Assembly (NCBI GenBank): GCA_003116995.1
Contig: BDSL01000161.1
Location: 62,001 to 126,000 of the forward strand
Reading direction: 5' to 3'
Source: Yamagishiella unicocca
Lineage: Eukaryota > Chlorophyta > Chlorophyceae > Chlamydomonadales > Volvocaceae
Length of the DNA stretch: 64,000 bases
Positions 1 through 10,600 of this stretch are shown one piece after another (within the stretch, counting starts at the first letter, position 1; the number at the start of each line of letters is the position of its first letter). The notes under the pieces were generated by a model. That model ran no database searches. It saw nothing but the letters and a program-made list of their open reading frames with translations, and was not told the origin of the DNA. Position numbers and translations under genes: made by a program.

Positions 1-90
1 CCTCTGATCCGCATTTCCCCCCCGCCTGCTTTCCCCCCTCCCCCCTGACTCCCCTCCTCCCCCCCTGCCCCCCCCTCCTGCTCTCCGCAG

Positions 91-3000
91 GTCCCTGTCC
101 TCCAAGGTCGTTTCGCAGTACTCCTCGCTGCTGTCCCCTATGGCGGTGGATGCGGTGCTCAAGGTGATGGACCCGGCCAGGCCGTCAATGCTGGACCTGC
201 GGGACATCAAGGTGGGCTTCGGGGGCGGACAGGGGGGCGGAGGGAGGGAGGGGGAACAAGAGGGGCGGAGGGAGGAGGGCACAAGAAGGGCAGAGGGGTT
301 TTTACGAGGGCCAACGGGGCAGAGACCGCGTCGTCATCGCGCCTGCACGCGCTGAGGCGTCACGGTGATGAGTGCCAATGCGTATGATGGCTGTGAAGGG
401 GGCGAGCCTGCTGAAGGCATCTTCCCCCACTGAAATTTAGGGAAAGCGGCACTGACATACCGGTAAGCGACCTTGCCTTCGTTGGCCCAACTGGGGGGCA
501 GCGCCGGCCAGCGCCGAAGCGACAAAGGCGAAGAGGACGCGGCGCATGCAGCCGCGCGCACTGCGGCCCCGCACCCTGCTCACACTGCCGTCGCTGCCCG
601 CTGCGGCCGCCGCCGCTTCACCCAGGTTGTGTCCAAGGTGGGCGGCACCATCGACGACTCGGAGATGGTGGACGGCATGGTCTTTGACCAGAAGGTAATG
701 ACGGGGGAAAGGGGGAGGGGGCGGCAGGCTTGTGAGGGGGGGCGGTGTTATAGTTGTGGGCAACTGTTTCGGTTGCCGCTTCCCTGTGTACCGCGGTCTA
801 AAAGGAGCCAGCCCACGACCCGTGGAGCCTCGCGGCTCAGCGAGTATCACGACTCAGCGGTGTATCAACACGGGCATATGATTACCAGCTCCGCTGTGCG
901 CTTCTCGCGCAGGCCGCCAAGACCGCTGGCGGGCCCACCCGCATGGAGGACGCCAAGATCGCTCTGATCCAGTTCCAGATCTCGCCTCCCAAGACCGACA
1001 TCGAGAACAACGTCATCGTGTCAGACTACAACCAGGTGCGCTGCGGCGGCGGCCGGACCTCGGCTGGACGGTGTGGTGGTGGGGGGGGGGGAAGGGGCCG
1101 GGGGCGCCGAAGGTTGTCAGGACCGGCGAGGGACACCGTACCTGTGGACTCTCCCTCCCTGGGTAAGGATGCATCCCGCTTCTCCTCACTACGGTGGCAC
1201 CTCCAATCCGCCCCATCCCCCAAACCATCCCCCAACCGGAGCGTTGGACGAATCCCTCGCTCGCCACCTCCCCCTCATCGCCCTCCCCTTGAAGTCCCGT
1301 CCTCAAAATTGCCTCTCCCCTGAGCCTTTCCTGCCCACCCCCGACTCCGCCCCCGTCCGCCCACCCGTCAGCCCCCCCGTCTTTTCCCCCCGTTCCCCGC
1401 CCGGTTTCCAACCCCCTCCCGGCCGCCCCTCAGATGGACCGCGTGTACAAGGAGGAGCGCAACTACATCCTGGGTGTGGTCAAGAAGGTCAAGGCCTCGG
1501 GCTGCAACGTGCTGCTCATCCAGAAGTCCATTCTGAGGGACGCAGTCACAGACCTGGCGCTGCACTACCTGGTGGGCGGGGGGGGGGAGGGAGGGTTTGG
1601 GACAGGGCAGGGGGGCTGAGGAGGGTTTAGGACAGAGCGGCGGGGCTGAGGGGTCAGCCAATCGGCCAGCCAGCAAAATGAGTGAGCGCTTGACAAGCAG
1701 CCATACATGTTACCATTTGAGGTGACTTCAAACCCGCCTACATCTTGGCCTCGAACGGTCCTGCGCACGACCTTACTCCTGCCCCCGGGCTCGGAGGCCC
1801 AGCCTGGCCCCCCTCCCCCCTCCTCCTGGTGGGTCTGCATGTAAGTCCTCCTCCTGCGCTCCTCTTCGCGCCCCTCCAGGCCAAGGCCAAGATCATGGTG
1901 ATCCGCGACATCGAGCGCGACGAGATCGAGATCATCTCCAAGACGCTGGGCTGCCTGCCCATCGCACACGTGGACAACATGAAGCCGGAGAAGCTGGGGA
2001 CGGCCAAGCTGGTGGAGGAGATCGAGGTGGGCGGGGGCGGGCAGGGAGAGTGGGTGGGCTGGGGTGGGGAGGCGCTGGGTGGCAGGTAGGATGGACTGGC
2101 TGGGCGTGGCAGGGCGGAAGGACGTGGAATGCGGCGAGGGGGGGGGCGCATTGGGGGGAATAGCGAGGTGACAGACATCGGAAGCGGCGAGGAGTACCCT
2201 GGGGTGTCTGCAGGGAGGGTGTTGAGGAGGAAGAGGAGGAGGAGGAGAGGCGGCAGGATAAAATTGAGGACGGTAATAGGACGGTAGCGGGACCTGTAAG
2301 GTCGCTACACGGACGACAGTAGGCGTACGCATCCCGCTTGGTGACCGGGCATACGTATGCCCTCAGTCCTACTGCTCACACCGTTCCCGCCCCTCCCCCC
2401 TCCCCCTCGGTGCATCCCACGTCGCCACCCCGGTTCTCTGCTTTGCGCTCCACACTATCGCCCATTCGTTTTTTTTCTCCATGTCACCCACCGTCGACGA
2501 GTCAGCTTTTGCGCCCTTCAATCCAAGTCCAGTAGCATGCGCGCGCGTCCAGGTGTCCGACGATTATGCACCAGCTACACTTTCCATGTCGAGTAACCGG
2601 TCCTTTTCTGTAACCCCCCCAGGTTGGCAAGGGCCGCGTGGTCAAGGTGACCGGCATCGTCAACAAGGGCCGCACCGCCACCGTCCTGCTGCGCGGCAGC
2701 AACAAGATGGTGCTTGAGGTGCGACTGCCGCCACTGCCGCTGCAGCGATGTCGAATGGGACTGCCCCCGCTGCCAGCCAACTGCCTGCACGCACCACTTG
2801 CCATCGTCCCTTGGGTTGGACTAGCCAGGGGCGCCTGCGTGCATGTGCAGTTGATCACTCCGACCCTGGCTACTAGCTGCGAAGCCACTCGCCACTCAAC
2901 CCACCTCGCCCCCACTCAACCCACCTCGCCCCTCAGGAGGCTGACCGCTCCCTCCACGACGCTCTGTGCGTCATCCGCTGCCTGGTCAACAAGCGCTTCC

Positions 3001-4288
3001 TCATCGCCGGCGGCTCCTCGCCCGAGGTGCAGGTGTCCATGCAGCTGGCGCACTGGAGCAAGACGCTGCAGGTGCGGTGGTGGCTGAGGGAGCGGGAGGA
3101 GGGAGTCGTGGTTGCTATCTGGCGGGGGGAGTACCTCTCATTTCTTTCCCGTACTCGGCGCGCGGCCGCTCACGGCACTTATACCCCCGTTGCCGCACTG
3201 AGGCAGTCCAGCCGCAACCCCCCTGTCCCTAGCGGGGGATCGATCCAGAACCCGGAACGTCACGGGTCTGGACCTCCACTCCCTCTCCCCCGTCCCCCTC
3301 CTAGCGTATCCAGCCAGCACGCTGGGTCCGCCAGCGCGCACCGCAAACGCGCTGTCATCAAAATGCTCCGCAACACACTTTGGAGTTTCCGTTGTCCTCC
3401 GTTAGTTACAGCAGTCGGGGGCGGAACTCGACCTGCGGCTTTGGTCACCCGGACCAAGCATGCATTTCCAAACGAGTGTCCCGAACTATTCCTAGCCTTA
3501 TCTCGTAAGTGCCGACCTTTGGGTTTTCTCTCACCCCCCCCTCCCCTCCCCACCCCACTGCCCGTGTGCGGCCCCCAGGGTATGGATTCCTTCTGCGTGC
3601 GCGCGTTCGCCGAGGCGATGGAGGTGGTGCCGTACACCCTGGCGGAGAACGCCGGGCTCAACCCCATCAACATCGTCACGGAGCTGCGGCGCCTGCATGC
3701 GGCGGGAGAGAAGTACTCGGGCATCAACGTCAAGAAGGTACGGCAACCCAGGCCCCCCGGGTTTCCTCTCACCCCACACACCCCACCCGGTTTCATTCTT
3801 GGGGGGTGCCTGCTGTGCGCTGTCCCGCTGCCTCAGCTCCTCCGAGGGCGTGTATGGGAGTGTCGTCCGCACCGGCCCAATCAATCTCTCTTCCCAACCC
3901 GCGTGCACAACCCAGCTGTCTGTCAAAATCCGCGACCTGCCGATGTGTCCACTTATCCTTGGTAACACGCAAGCCGTCGGCTGTCGTTCCTGCTGCTCCA
4001 GCCCCTGAACGCAGACCCCGAGTCCCACCTCCTGACCGCCTTGCTGCGCTCCTCCCCTCCCTGCCCTTCTTCTCTCCCCCCTGCTGCCCTTTGTTTGTTG
4101 GCCATGGATTCGCGGGTATGTATCCTTACCACCGCCACCCCCCCTTGCTGCTGCTGCAGGGCTCCATCACCAACATGCTCGACGAGAACGTGGTGCAGCC
4201 GCTGCTGGTCACCACCAGCGCCATCACCTTGGCCACAGAGTGCGTGCGGATGATCCTCAAGATCGACGACATCGTGCCAGTGCGATAA
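91..4288 (+). CDS. CCT4: T-complex protein 1 subunit delta (CCT4), 5'-truncated by window edge
   Basis: Delta subunit of the cytosolic TRiC/CCT class II chaperonin, which folds actin, tubulin and many WD40 proteins using ATP. Nine exons join in phase: 91-211, 626-694, 913-1035, 1434-1571, 1880-2026, 2623-2718, 2937-3071, 3579-3737, 4160-4288 (stop TAA). They give 371 residues; about 168 N-terminal residues (family length about 539) lie upstream. Visible family blocks in order: [61 protein letters not shown], the GGSSPEV equatorial motif, [21 protein letters not shown], and the C-terminal [11 protein letters not shown]. All introns are GT-AG. Intron 5 ends in an antisense copy of the intron repeat family. 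A poly(A) signal is not obvious until a TGTAA at 5259. Identification is from conserved blocks and is very secure; exon edges are well fixed by phase. Confidence 0.95.
2510..2622 (-). repeat. Intron repeat family B, antisense copy ending at CCT4 intron 5 acceptor
   Basis: Reverse-orientation copy of the family whose sense consensus begins with a G-run then TTACATAAAAGAACCGG and continues to GGGTGCATAGCCTTCGGACACC and a GCGCGCATGCTACTGGACT tail. Here the inverted end, CTTTTCTGTAACCCCCCC, is immediately followed by the AG of the 3' splice site at 2621-2622. Similar copies are at 11518-11612, 26226-26300, 28626-28672 and 43610-43708. Confidence 0.75.
3502..3540 (-). repeat. Intron repeat family D, antisense copy near CCT4 intron 7 acceptor
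   Basis: Sense core GAGAGGAAACCCGTAGGTCG; here inverted as GGGTTTTCTCTCACCCCCCCC, about 40 bases before the exon 8 acceptor. Other copies: 3750-3775 (-), 6232-6257 (-), 12454-12500 (-), 37277-37390 (+), 40316-40370 (+), 40699-40735 (+), 45526-45580 (+), 41682-41710 (-), 42044-42080 (-), 55974-56010 (-). Confidence 0.6.
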
Positions 4289-5258
4289 GAGTGGAGGGAA
4301 GGGCGGCAGCCGCAGCAGCAGGAGGAGGACGAGGAGGAGCTGCTAGGACTCGGGAGAGGCTAGGGCGCCGGGTGTTGCTTGCTCCAGTACGGCTGCCTGG
4401 GGTCATGGGTCGGAGCAGGAGGAGCGCAGGGCGGAAGGCGTGCGCGCGCAGGTGGCGGATCGAGGATGTGTGCGGTGTGTGTGTATGTGTGTGTGTTTGC
4501 CCGTCCTTCCCCGGCCGGCAGGTTAATGGGCTCACGGGGGGGGTGGCGGGGGGGGGCCTGCTAGGGGGTCGCGGGTGCAGGTGCGGGTCTTGCTGACGGA
4601 TGGCTCGGAACCGGAGGCTGGGCATGCGACCACCAGGGAAGTGCGCGGTGGGGCGACGACGAGGAGTGTCCTCTGGTGCTGGGTGGGAGCGGCGGGACAG
4701 CTGGGGAGGGCTGGGCTTGCTGCTGTTGCGTCACGCCAACCTCGGATGTTGATTGACCAGCGCCAATTGCGCTGAGCGAGGCGGCCGAGATGTGAGACAA
4801 TCTAGGCGGCGTAAGGGCACGTTGCAATGAGACGCGGTGCTGCTGAGGACTCTGCGCGTACGTGGGGCCGGCGTGCACGTCGGTCGGTCGGCTCCTCCCC
4901 CACCCATCCCGAGGGACGAGCGCCAACAGTACGGTTGCTGTCTTCGTGCGGAAGGACGGCCCAACGTGGTCCGTGGTCCGCTGCTGCACCAGGTGCTGCC
5001 TTCACTGTTGGATGTGCGCGTGTTGCGTAGGACCTTCCATGGTGCAAGGGGGCGGGGCGGGAAACTGGCCAATGCCGCAGTCGCAGGGTGGGCATTGGCG
5101 CAGGTGACGGAAGTGCAATGAGCCAACAGGTACGCGCAGTAACGTAGCCCTTGGGATGCGCCCTCCAGATGCCGGCTGTGCTAGCTCTGCAGGGCCGCGA
5201 TATGACGGGGGCCGGCTACGTCTCAGGAGACATGCCGTCCCACTACAGACCCTCCCGC

Positions 5259-5263
5259 TGTAA
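5259..5263 (+). terminator. TGTAA poly(A) signal, candidate for CCT4
   Basis: TGTAA is the volvocine polyadenylation signal; this is the first one on the + strand downstream of the CCT4 stop. The implied 3'UTR of about 970 nt is long, so the assignment is tentative. Confidence 0.35.
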
Positions 5264-5917
5264 ACACACCCATCGAGGGTATTTGGGTGCTCGATCGGTG
5301 GTGGTCCTCTGCAACCGACACTGCTGCTGCCGCCGATCCAGCTCAGGAAAACTCGGACGATGTGGGAACGGTTGTGGGATGGAGGGCTCCACCCGAGCAA
5401 TGCCGCCAACAGCTGGAGCAGGCTAGGGCGCTCATTCAGTCCGATGTGTGCTCCTGCAGTGCTGAGTATGAATGGACTTTGCACGGGCATTAACGCCATC
5501 AAGGCGACACCACTGTGCTTCATGTTCCCGGGAGGCATTGCAGAAGGCCACATCGCATCCAAAAACACGGAGCCGTGCAGCCGGCGGACAGCTTCCACTA
5601 GCCCTCGAGCTCTCCCCAACCTTGAAACCAGTAAAACGTTTTCGCCAGCTTAAAACAACCCCTCCTTCCTTTCGGTTCACGGGCTTCCTCCCTTAGTGGT
5701 ACATGTACACGCACGTTCCAGCGTCCGCCCCTCGTCGTCCTGCCTCCGGCCCAGCATGCAGACGCCTGCTGGCCCCAACGGTTTGACAGATGGTTTAAAA
5801 CATCTTCCCAAGTCCACAATGCAACTGACGTGATGCGTGCCCATAGACATCCCGACTACTGCTCCACTGCCACCGCAGGTTCCACTAGCGGTTACCGGTT
5901 AGCGGTACTCGGTACGG

Positions 5918-5922
5918 TTACA
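5918..5922 (-). terminator. TGTAA poly(A) signal, candidate for the uS7m-like gene
   Basis: TTACA on the + strand reads TGTAA on the - strand, about 500 nt below the in-frame stop of the truncated uS7m-like gene. No nearer copy was seen. Confidence 0.35.
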
Positions 5923-6400
5923 AGGCAGTGACGAGGGCATCTGGGTAAGGCCCAATAGCAGCTCCAGCGCCCGCGACCACGACACGGGTTCCAGCCACCG
6001 TACCCTCGTGGCAAGACAGCCAATATATGCGGCCCGCAATCCGCCGACCAGGCTACACGCCTGCGCCATACATCCGAGCCGTGCCGCCCCTATGCATGCT
6101 GCCCGCAGCCGCACATGACGACTCGCCGACTGGACTAAGGGACAGTAAGACAGCAGTGCTGCGCTGCCCGGACAGCTGCAACTCCTCGGTAGCCTAATGC
6201 CCACGTCAGCCGCCACCTGGGCACCCTAGCCGACCGGGGGTTTCCTCTTCACCCCCCGGCCGTGCACCTGCGTTCCTTCGTCGCCCACCAAGACCAGAAC
6301 ACACGTCAGAAATAAAACCCTATTCGCCCCGCCTAGCCCAATCCGGTCTACCTCCGCTGCCTATCTATCCCGCTGCATTCTCCTTTACCCTCTGCGCTCC

Positions 6401-6440
6401 CGCCCTACTTGAGCTCCTGCCGCCCTACTTGAGCTCCTCC
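6401..6440. repeat. 20-bp tandem duplication at the uS7m exon end
   Basis: The unit CGCCCTACTTGAGCTCCTGC occurs at 6401-6420 and again at 6421-6440 with one mismatch near the end. On the - strand each copy carries GAGCTCAA followed by GTAGGG, so both the stop codon and a potential splice donor of the uS7m-like gene are duplicated. Confidence 0.8.
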
Positions 6441-7211
6441 AGGCTGCCCTTCCGGAGGTGCTGCCGCATGACCCGCATGGCGTCCAGCACGATGCGGCGG
6501 GCAGTAGCCTTCCGCCCCGACTTGGTCATCCCCCCCACCAGCTTGTCAAACACCGCCCTAACCTCGGCGTCATCCAGCTCCGAAACCGACTCGGCCGCCC
6601 CTGCTGACACGGGAGAGGAAGCCGCGGCGGCGCCGTCACCCGCCGCTCCCTGCGCGGTGGGCGGGAGTCGCCGGGCGCGCCGGCCACTGGCCGCTGCTGC
6701 CTGGGCTCGGCTGCCTCTCCGCGCGTCCAGCTCGTCCGCGAGTGTCGCATGCGCTTCAGGGAGTAAGTCAGCGACAGGCTGCAGGAGCTGCCGCTCAGCC
6801 TGGCGCCGCGACGGACGAGTCGCGCCTGCGGCTGCGCCTATGGCTGACGTGGTTGAGAAAGTGGCTGCGTGCGCTGCTCCGGCCCAGCTGAGGCTGCTTC
6901 CGCTGCTGGTGGCGTCGCTCGAGCCAACGTCCCTGGCCGGTGCTGCCCCAGAGCTGTGTAATGCGTGGCTGAAGCCTCGCAATGCTAAATGCGTAGATTC
7001 ACATGAACACGCATCAGAGATAGCTGCTGTCCCGCAGGAAGAGACCGCGCCTGCATACACGGGGCATCAGTGAGCCTTGAATCAGCCGCAGTTGCCGCTG
7101 TAATAGCAGCATGCATCCATGATCTGATGCCATACACGTACCTAGGGTACCACATGAAATGCCAGACCACGCGCGGACAGCGATTTGCGCGATGCACCCC
7201 GACCGAAGCAT
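6425..7211 (-). CDS. Mitochondrial ribosomal protein uS7-like, N-terminal part only
   Basis: Two exons join in phase: 7211-7142 (ATG at 7211, donor CCCTAG/GTACGT) and 7050-6429 or to the in-frame TAG ending at 6425. The first exon encodes MLRSGCIAQIAVRAW and a basic leader; a further RGFSHALHSSG stretch resembles a mitochondrial cleavage region. After a long Ala/Arg-rich extension comes AVFDKLVGGMTKSGRKATAR then RIVLDAMRVM, which matches the start of the S7 fold (bacterial form roughly FVNxLMxDGKKSTAxxIVYxAL). The frame then reads LEELK and stops, or splices at CTCAA/GTAGGG. The rest of S7, including the GGxxYQVP region and the C-terminal AFAHYRW-like end, is not found downstream. It is either truncated or its last exons are missing from the assembly. 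Divergent from PurF. Confidence 0.5.
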
Positions 7212-7667
7212 ACTTAAACTTAGGATTTTTATGTTAGCAAGTGTGAAGGATTATAATATTAAAAAAGGAAAGTAGGGACAACATAAAATCCTCGGTGCAG
7301 AAAAGTGCCCACATGACAGTTCAGTCTACGAGCAGGAATTAAGCCCAACGCCGACCTACTTTCCTCGATTTCGTAGTCACGACCTCCCATCCTGTTCACG
7401 GAAGGGGGAAGGCGCATTGCCAGCATTGTACGACCGCTGCTCGTTCCAGTACGGCCACGTTGTCGTCGCGTGGGGGTCGTGGAGGTCCACAAAGCGAGCG
7501 CATGTGGGCCGATTGCAGTGTGTGTGCTTCAAATTCGCAACACCGACGTCCTTGTCGCGACATTACCTTGAAACTCGTCGACTGTCGGCGCTTACGCGTG
7601 TCGCGTGCACCCAACAACGCTCGCACCGCTCCAAATCTCTAGTCGCCACCTGAGCTGCGCTACAAAT
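7212..7667. promoter_or_regulatory. Shared divergent 5' region between uS7m-like gene and PurF
   Basis: 456 bp separate two start codons pointing away from each other. An AT-rich block TATAATATTAAAAAAGG at about 7252-7268 stands out against the GC-rich surroundings and is the only TATA-like candidate. No experimental start is known, so the promoter role is inferred from position. Confidence 0.4.
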
Positions 7668-10600
7668 ATGATGCTTTCTTCTCAGAAGTCGTTGGCCAGG
7701 GGCTGTGCCCAGCGCCAGGCAGTCAAGGTGTCGGCTCGTGCCGGCACGGCAGTGCGCAGCGTGCGCGCCGCGGTACCCGCCCTGCCGAGCCACCTGGTCA
7801 GCACCTTCTCAAACGCTGCGGCCCTGAAGGTCAAAGTTGCTCTGGGTAATGCCCGCATGTCACGTACGGTCGGCGGTGGCGCGAAGGCTTACAAGAGGTG
7901 CGATTCTACGCCGCCGAGCTATGCCATTGACATGCCGAGCCAGCCCCGACGGTCAACCCAAATTGTTCCGTCACCGCCGTCCGCAGGATCACTCCGCGTA
8001 TGTGCGGCATCATCGGCATCTTCAAGTACGAGGGCAACGCCAACGTAGAGCTGTACGAGGGTCTGCTCATGCTGCAGCATCGCGGCCAGGACTCGGCCGG
8101 CATGGTGACCACCGACTGGAACCGTTTCAAGGAGTACAAGGAGAACGGCCTGGTGAAGGACGTGTTCGGCGATCAGGACCTGATGGATTCCATGAAGGGT
8201 GCGCGAGAGGGGTGGTGGTGGTGAGGGGGGTACAGGGGTAGCGTCCGATTTGCAGGCAGGGGACCGGCTGATCTAAGCTGCCAAGTCCTCCCGACACAAG
8301 CACATGCCCGACCGCTGTAACGGAAGCCACGTGTGCGTCAACATCTACACCACCGCACCTGCGCCGCGCCGTACAGCCTGGTTATGGAGGGCGGTCCCAC
8401 GAACCCCAACCCCGCAAAGCGGTCCTTAGCTGCACACTTGCGCGTTTTGCAACCCAGGATACAATCGACGCCCGCGCCTAAACCCTCCCCCCCTGTCCCT
8501 GCCGCTGATGCTGCCCCCTTCGCTGAGCCCCACCCCACGGTGCGCCGCTTGCCCGCAGCCCTTCGCACCGTAATCCACCGCCCCATCCCGTCCATGCCGT
8601 CCCCTTCCCCCCCATCCCGCCCCGCCCCATCGCCCTTCCCCTCCCCTCCCCTCGCCCGCTCCAGGCCACTGCGGCATTGCCCACGTGCGCTACCCCACCG
8701 CCGGCTCCTCCTCCGCCCAGGAGGCCCAGCCCTTCTTCGTCAACTCGCCTCTGGGCATCTACCTCATCCACAACGGCAACCTGACCAACACCGACGAGCT
8801 GCGCGAGCTGCTCAACTCCTCTCGCTCCTTCTTCAACCGCCACCTGCGCACCGACTCCGACTCGGAGGTGCTGCTCAACATTCTGGCCGACGAGGTGCAC
8901 CGAGCGCACCAGCGCTGCCTGCAGGTGGGGGAGGAGGGCCCACACGGGGGGGGGGTTACAACAGACCCCCCGGCGGGAAGGGGGGAGATAAAGGGAGGCG
9001 GAAGGGGAAGTTACGGGGAAACCCGTGGGCCGACACGGGTCGTGGGCCGACACGGTTCGGGAGAGGGAGGGGCGGGGGAGGGAGGGCGGTGGCCAGGGCG
9101 GGGCAGGGCAGGGCAGGGTGCGTGCGTACGGCAGCAGCCAGCGGGGAAACTGGTGGTTGGTGGTTGGTGCGATGTGGGTTGGGGGGCTGGCTCGACTGGC
9201 GGCGCACACCGCGGTAGTCGCGAGCGAGCCTTGGCGTCACATGCCGGTGAGCGCAGCGCACGTGCTTGGTTGTCGTGTTTAGTTTGTTGCTAGTACTGTG
9301 AGGGGGCACCATAAACACCACGCCACAGCAAGAATCTATTACGGCGTCGCCCGGGTTGTGGTGCGCGCTTCGCCATTCCACAAAAGCGGGGACGGGCGCG
9401 AGGTTGCGGACGCTTTGGGATCGGCGGAGGTGAGGGACATGCGACCCTGGCAGCGCATCCCAGCCAAGGGCCACCCTGCCTTGCGTGCAAACGGCATTAC
9501 GACACCGTGGAAGGGTATGGGCGATGCTAGGAGGGGCTCCGAGGTCCTGCCACCGCTTGCAGCGACCAGGGAGGTACCCGGGTGCGGCCCCGGGGCTCGG
9601 TTGGTGACGGGGTTCGGCCGATGTCCAGCCGTAGCGATGGTGGCGATGGTAGCGATGGTCACGGTGTGCGGTGGGGGGGGGGTGTCACGGTGTGCGGGGG
9701 GGGGGGGGGTGTCACGGTGTGCGGTGGGGGGGGGTGTCACGGTGTGCGGTGGGGGGGTGGTGTCACGGTGTGCGGTGGGGGGGGGGTGTCACGGTGTGCG
9801 GTGGGGGGGGGGTGTCACGGTGTGCGGTGGGGGGGTGGTGTCACGGTGTGCGGTGGGGGGGTGGTGTCACGGTGTGCGGTGGGGGGGTGGTGTCACGGTG
9901 TGCGGTGGGGGGGGGGTGTCACGGTGTGCGGTGGGGGGGGGGTGTCACGGTGTGCGGTGGGGGGGTGGTGTCACGGTGTGCGGTGGGGGGGGGGTGTCAC
10001 GGTGTGCGGTGGGGGGGGGTGTCACGGTGTGCGGTGGGGGGGTGGTGTCACGGTGTGCGGTGGGGGGGTTTGTCACGGTGTGCGGTGGGGGGGTGGTGTC
10101 ACGGTGTGCGGTGGGGGGGTGGTGTCACGGTGTGCGGTGGGGGGGTGTGTCACGGTGTGCGGTGGGGGGGTGGTGTCACGGTGTGCGGTGGGGGGTGATG
10201 TCACGGTGTGCGGTGGGGGTGTGTGTCACGGTGTGCGGTGGGGGGTGGTGTCACGGTGTGCGGTGGGGGGGTGGTGTCACGGTGTGCGGGTGGGGGGGGT
10301 GTCACGGTGTGCGGTGGGGGGGTGGTGTCACGGTGTGCGGTGGGGGGGTGGTGTCACGGTGTGCGGTGGGGGGGGTGGCGGGCTACGCGAAACGTGCCCT
10401 GCAGCCTGAGGGTGCTTGGGCGATGGGCTGGGGCTGGGACGGGCAGGTCAGGAGACTGGAGCTCGCGGCGCAGCAATGCGTTCGCGACGGAGGGGGGGGG
10501 AGGTCAGGTCGCCTCGGTGACCAGCGAGCAGAGGCAGGGTCGGCCAGTTGCGGTCCCCGCCCCGCGCCCCTCACCCACTGGGCCCCGGGGGCGTGAGGAC

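Larger units (their letters stand above)
4289..6400. other. Non-coding stretch: CCT4 3'UTR and convergent intergenic region
   Basis: No frame on either strand shows a recognisable protein. The first TGTAA on the + strand after the CCT4 stop is at 5259-5263. On the - strand TGTAA (TTACA on +) at 5918-5922 may end the uS7m transcript, so the two genes look convergent. The missing uS7 C-terminal exons were sought here on the - strand and not found. Confidence 0.5.

Noticed and set aside
9298..10596. Long open frames with [12 protein letters not shown] repeats
   Set aside because: Translation of the G-rich minisatellite inside PurF intron 3, between exons that join perfectly in phase.
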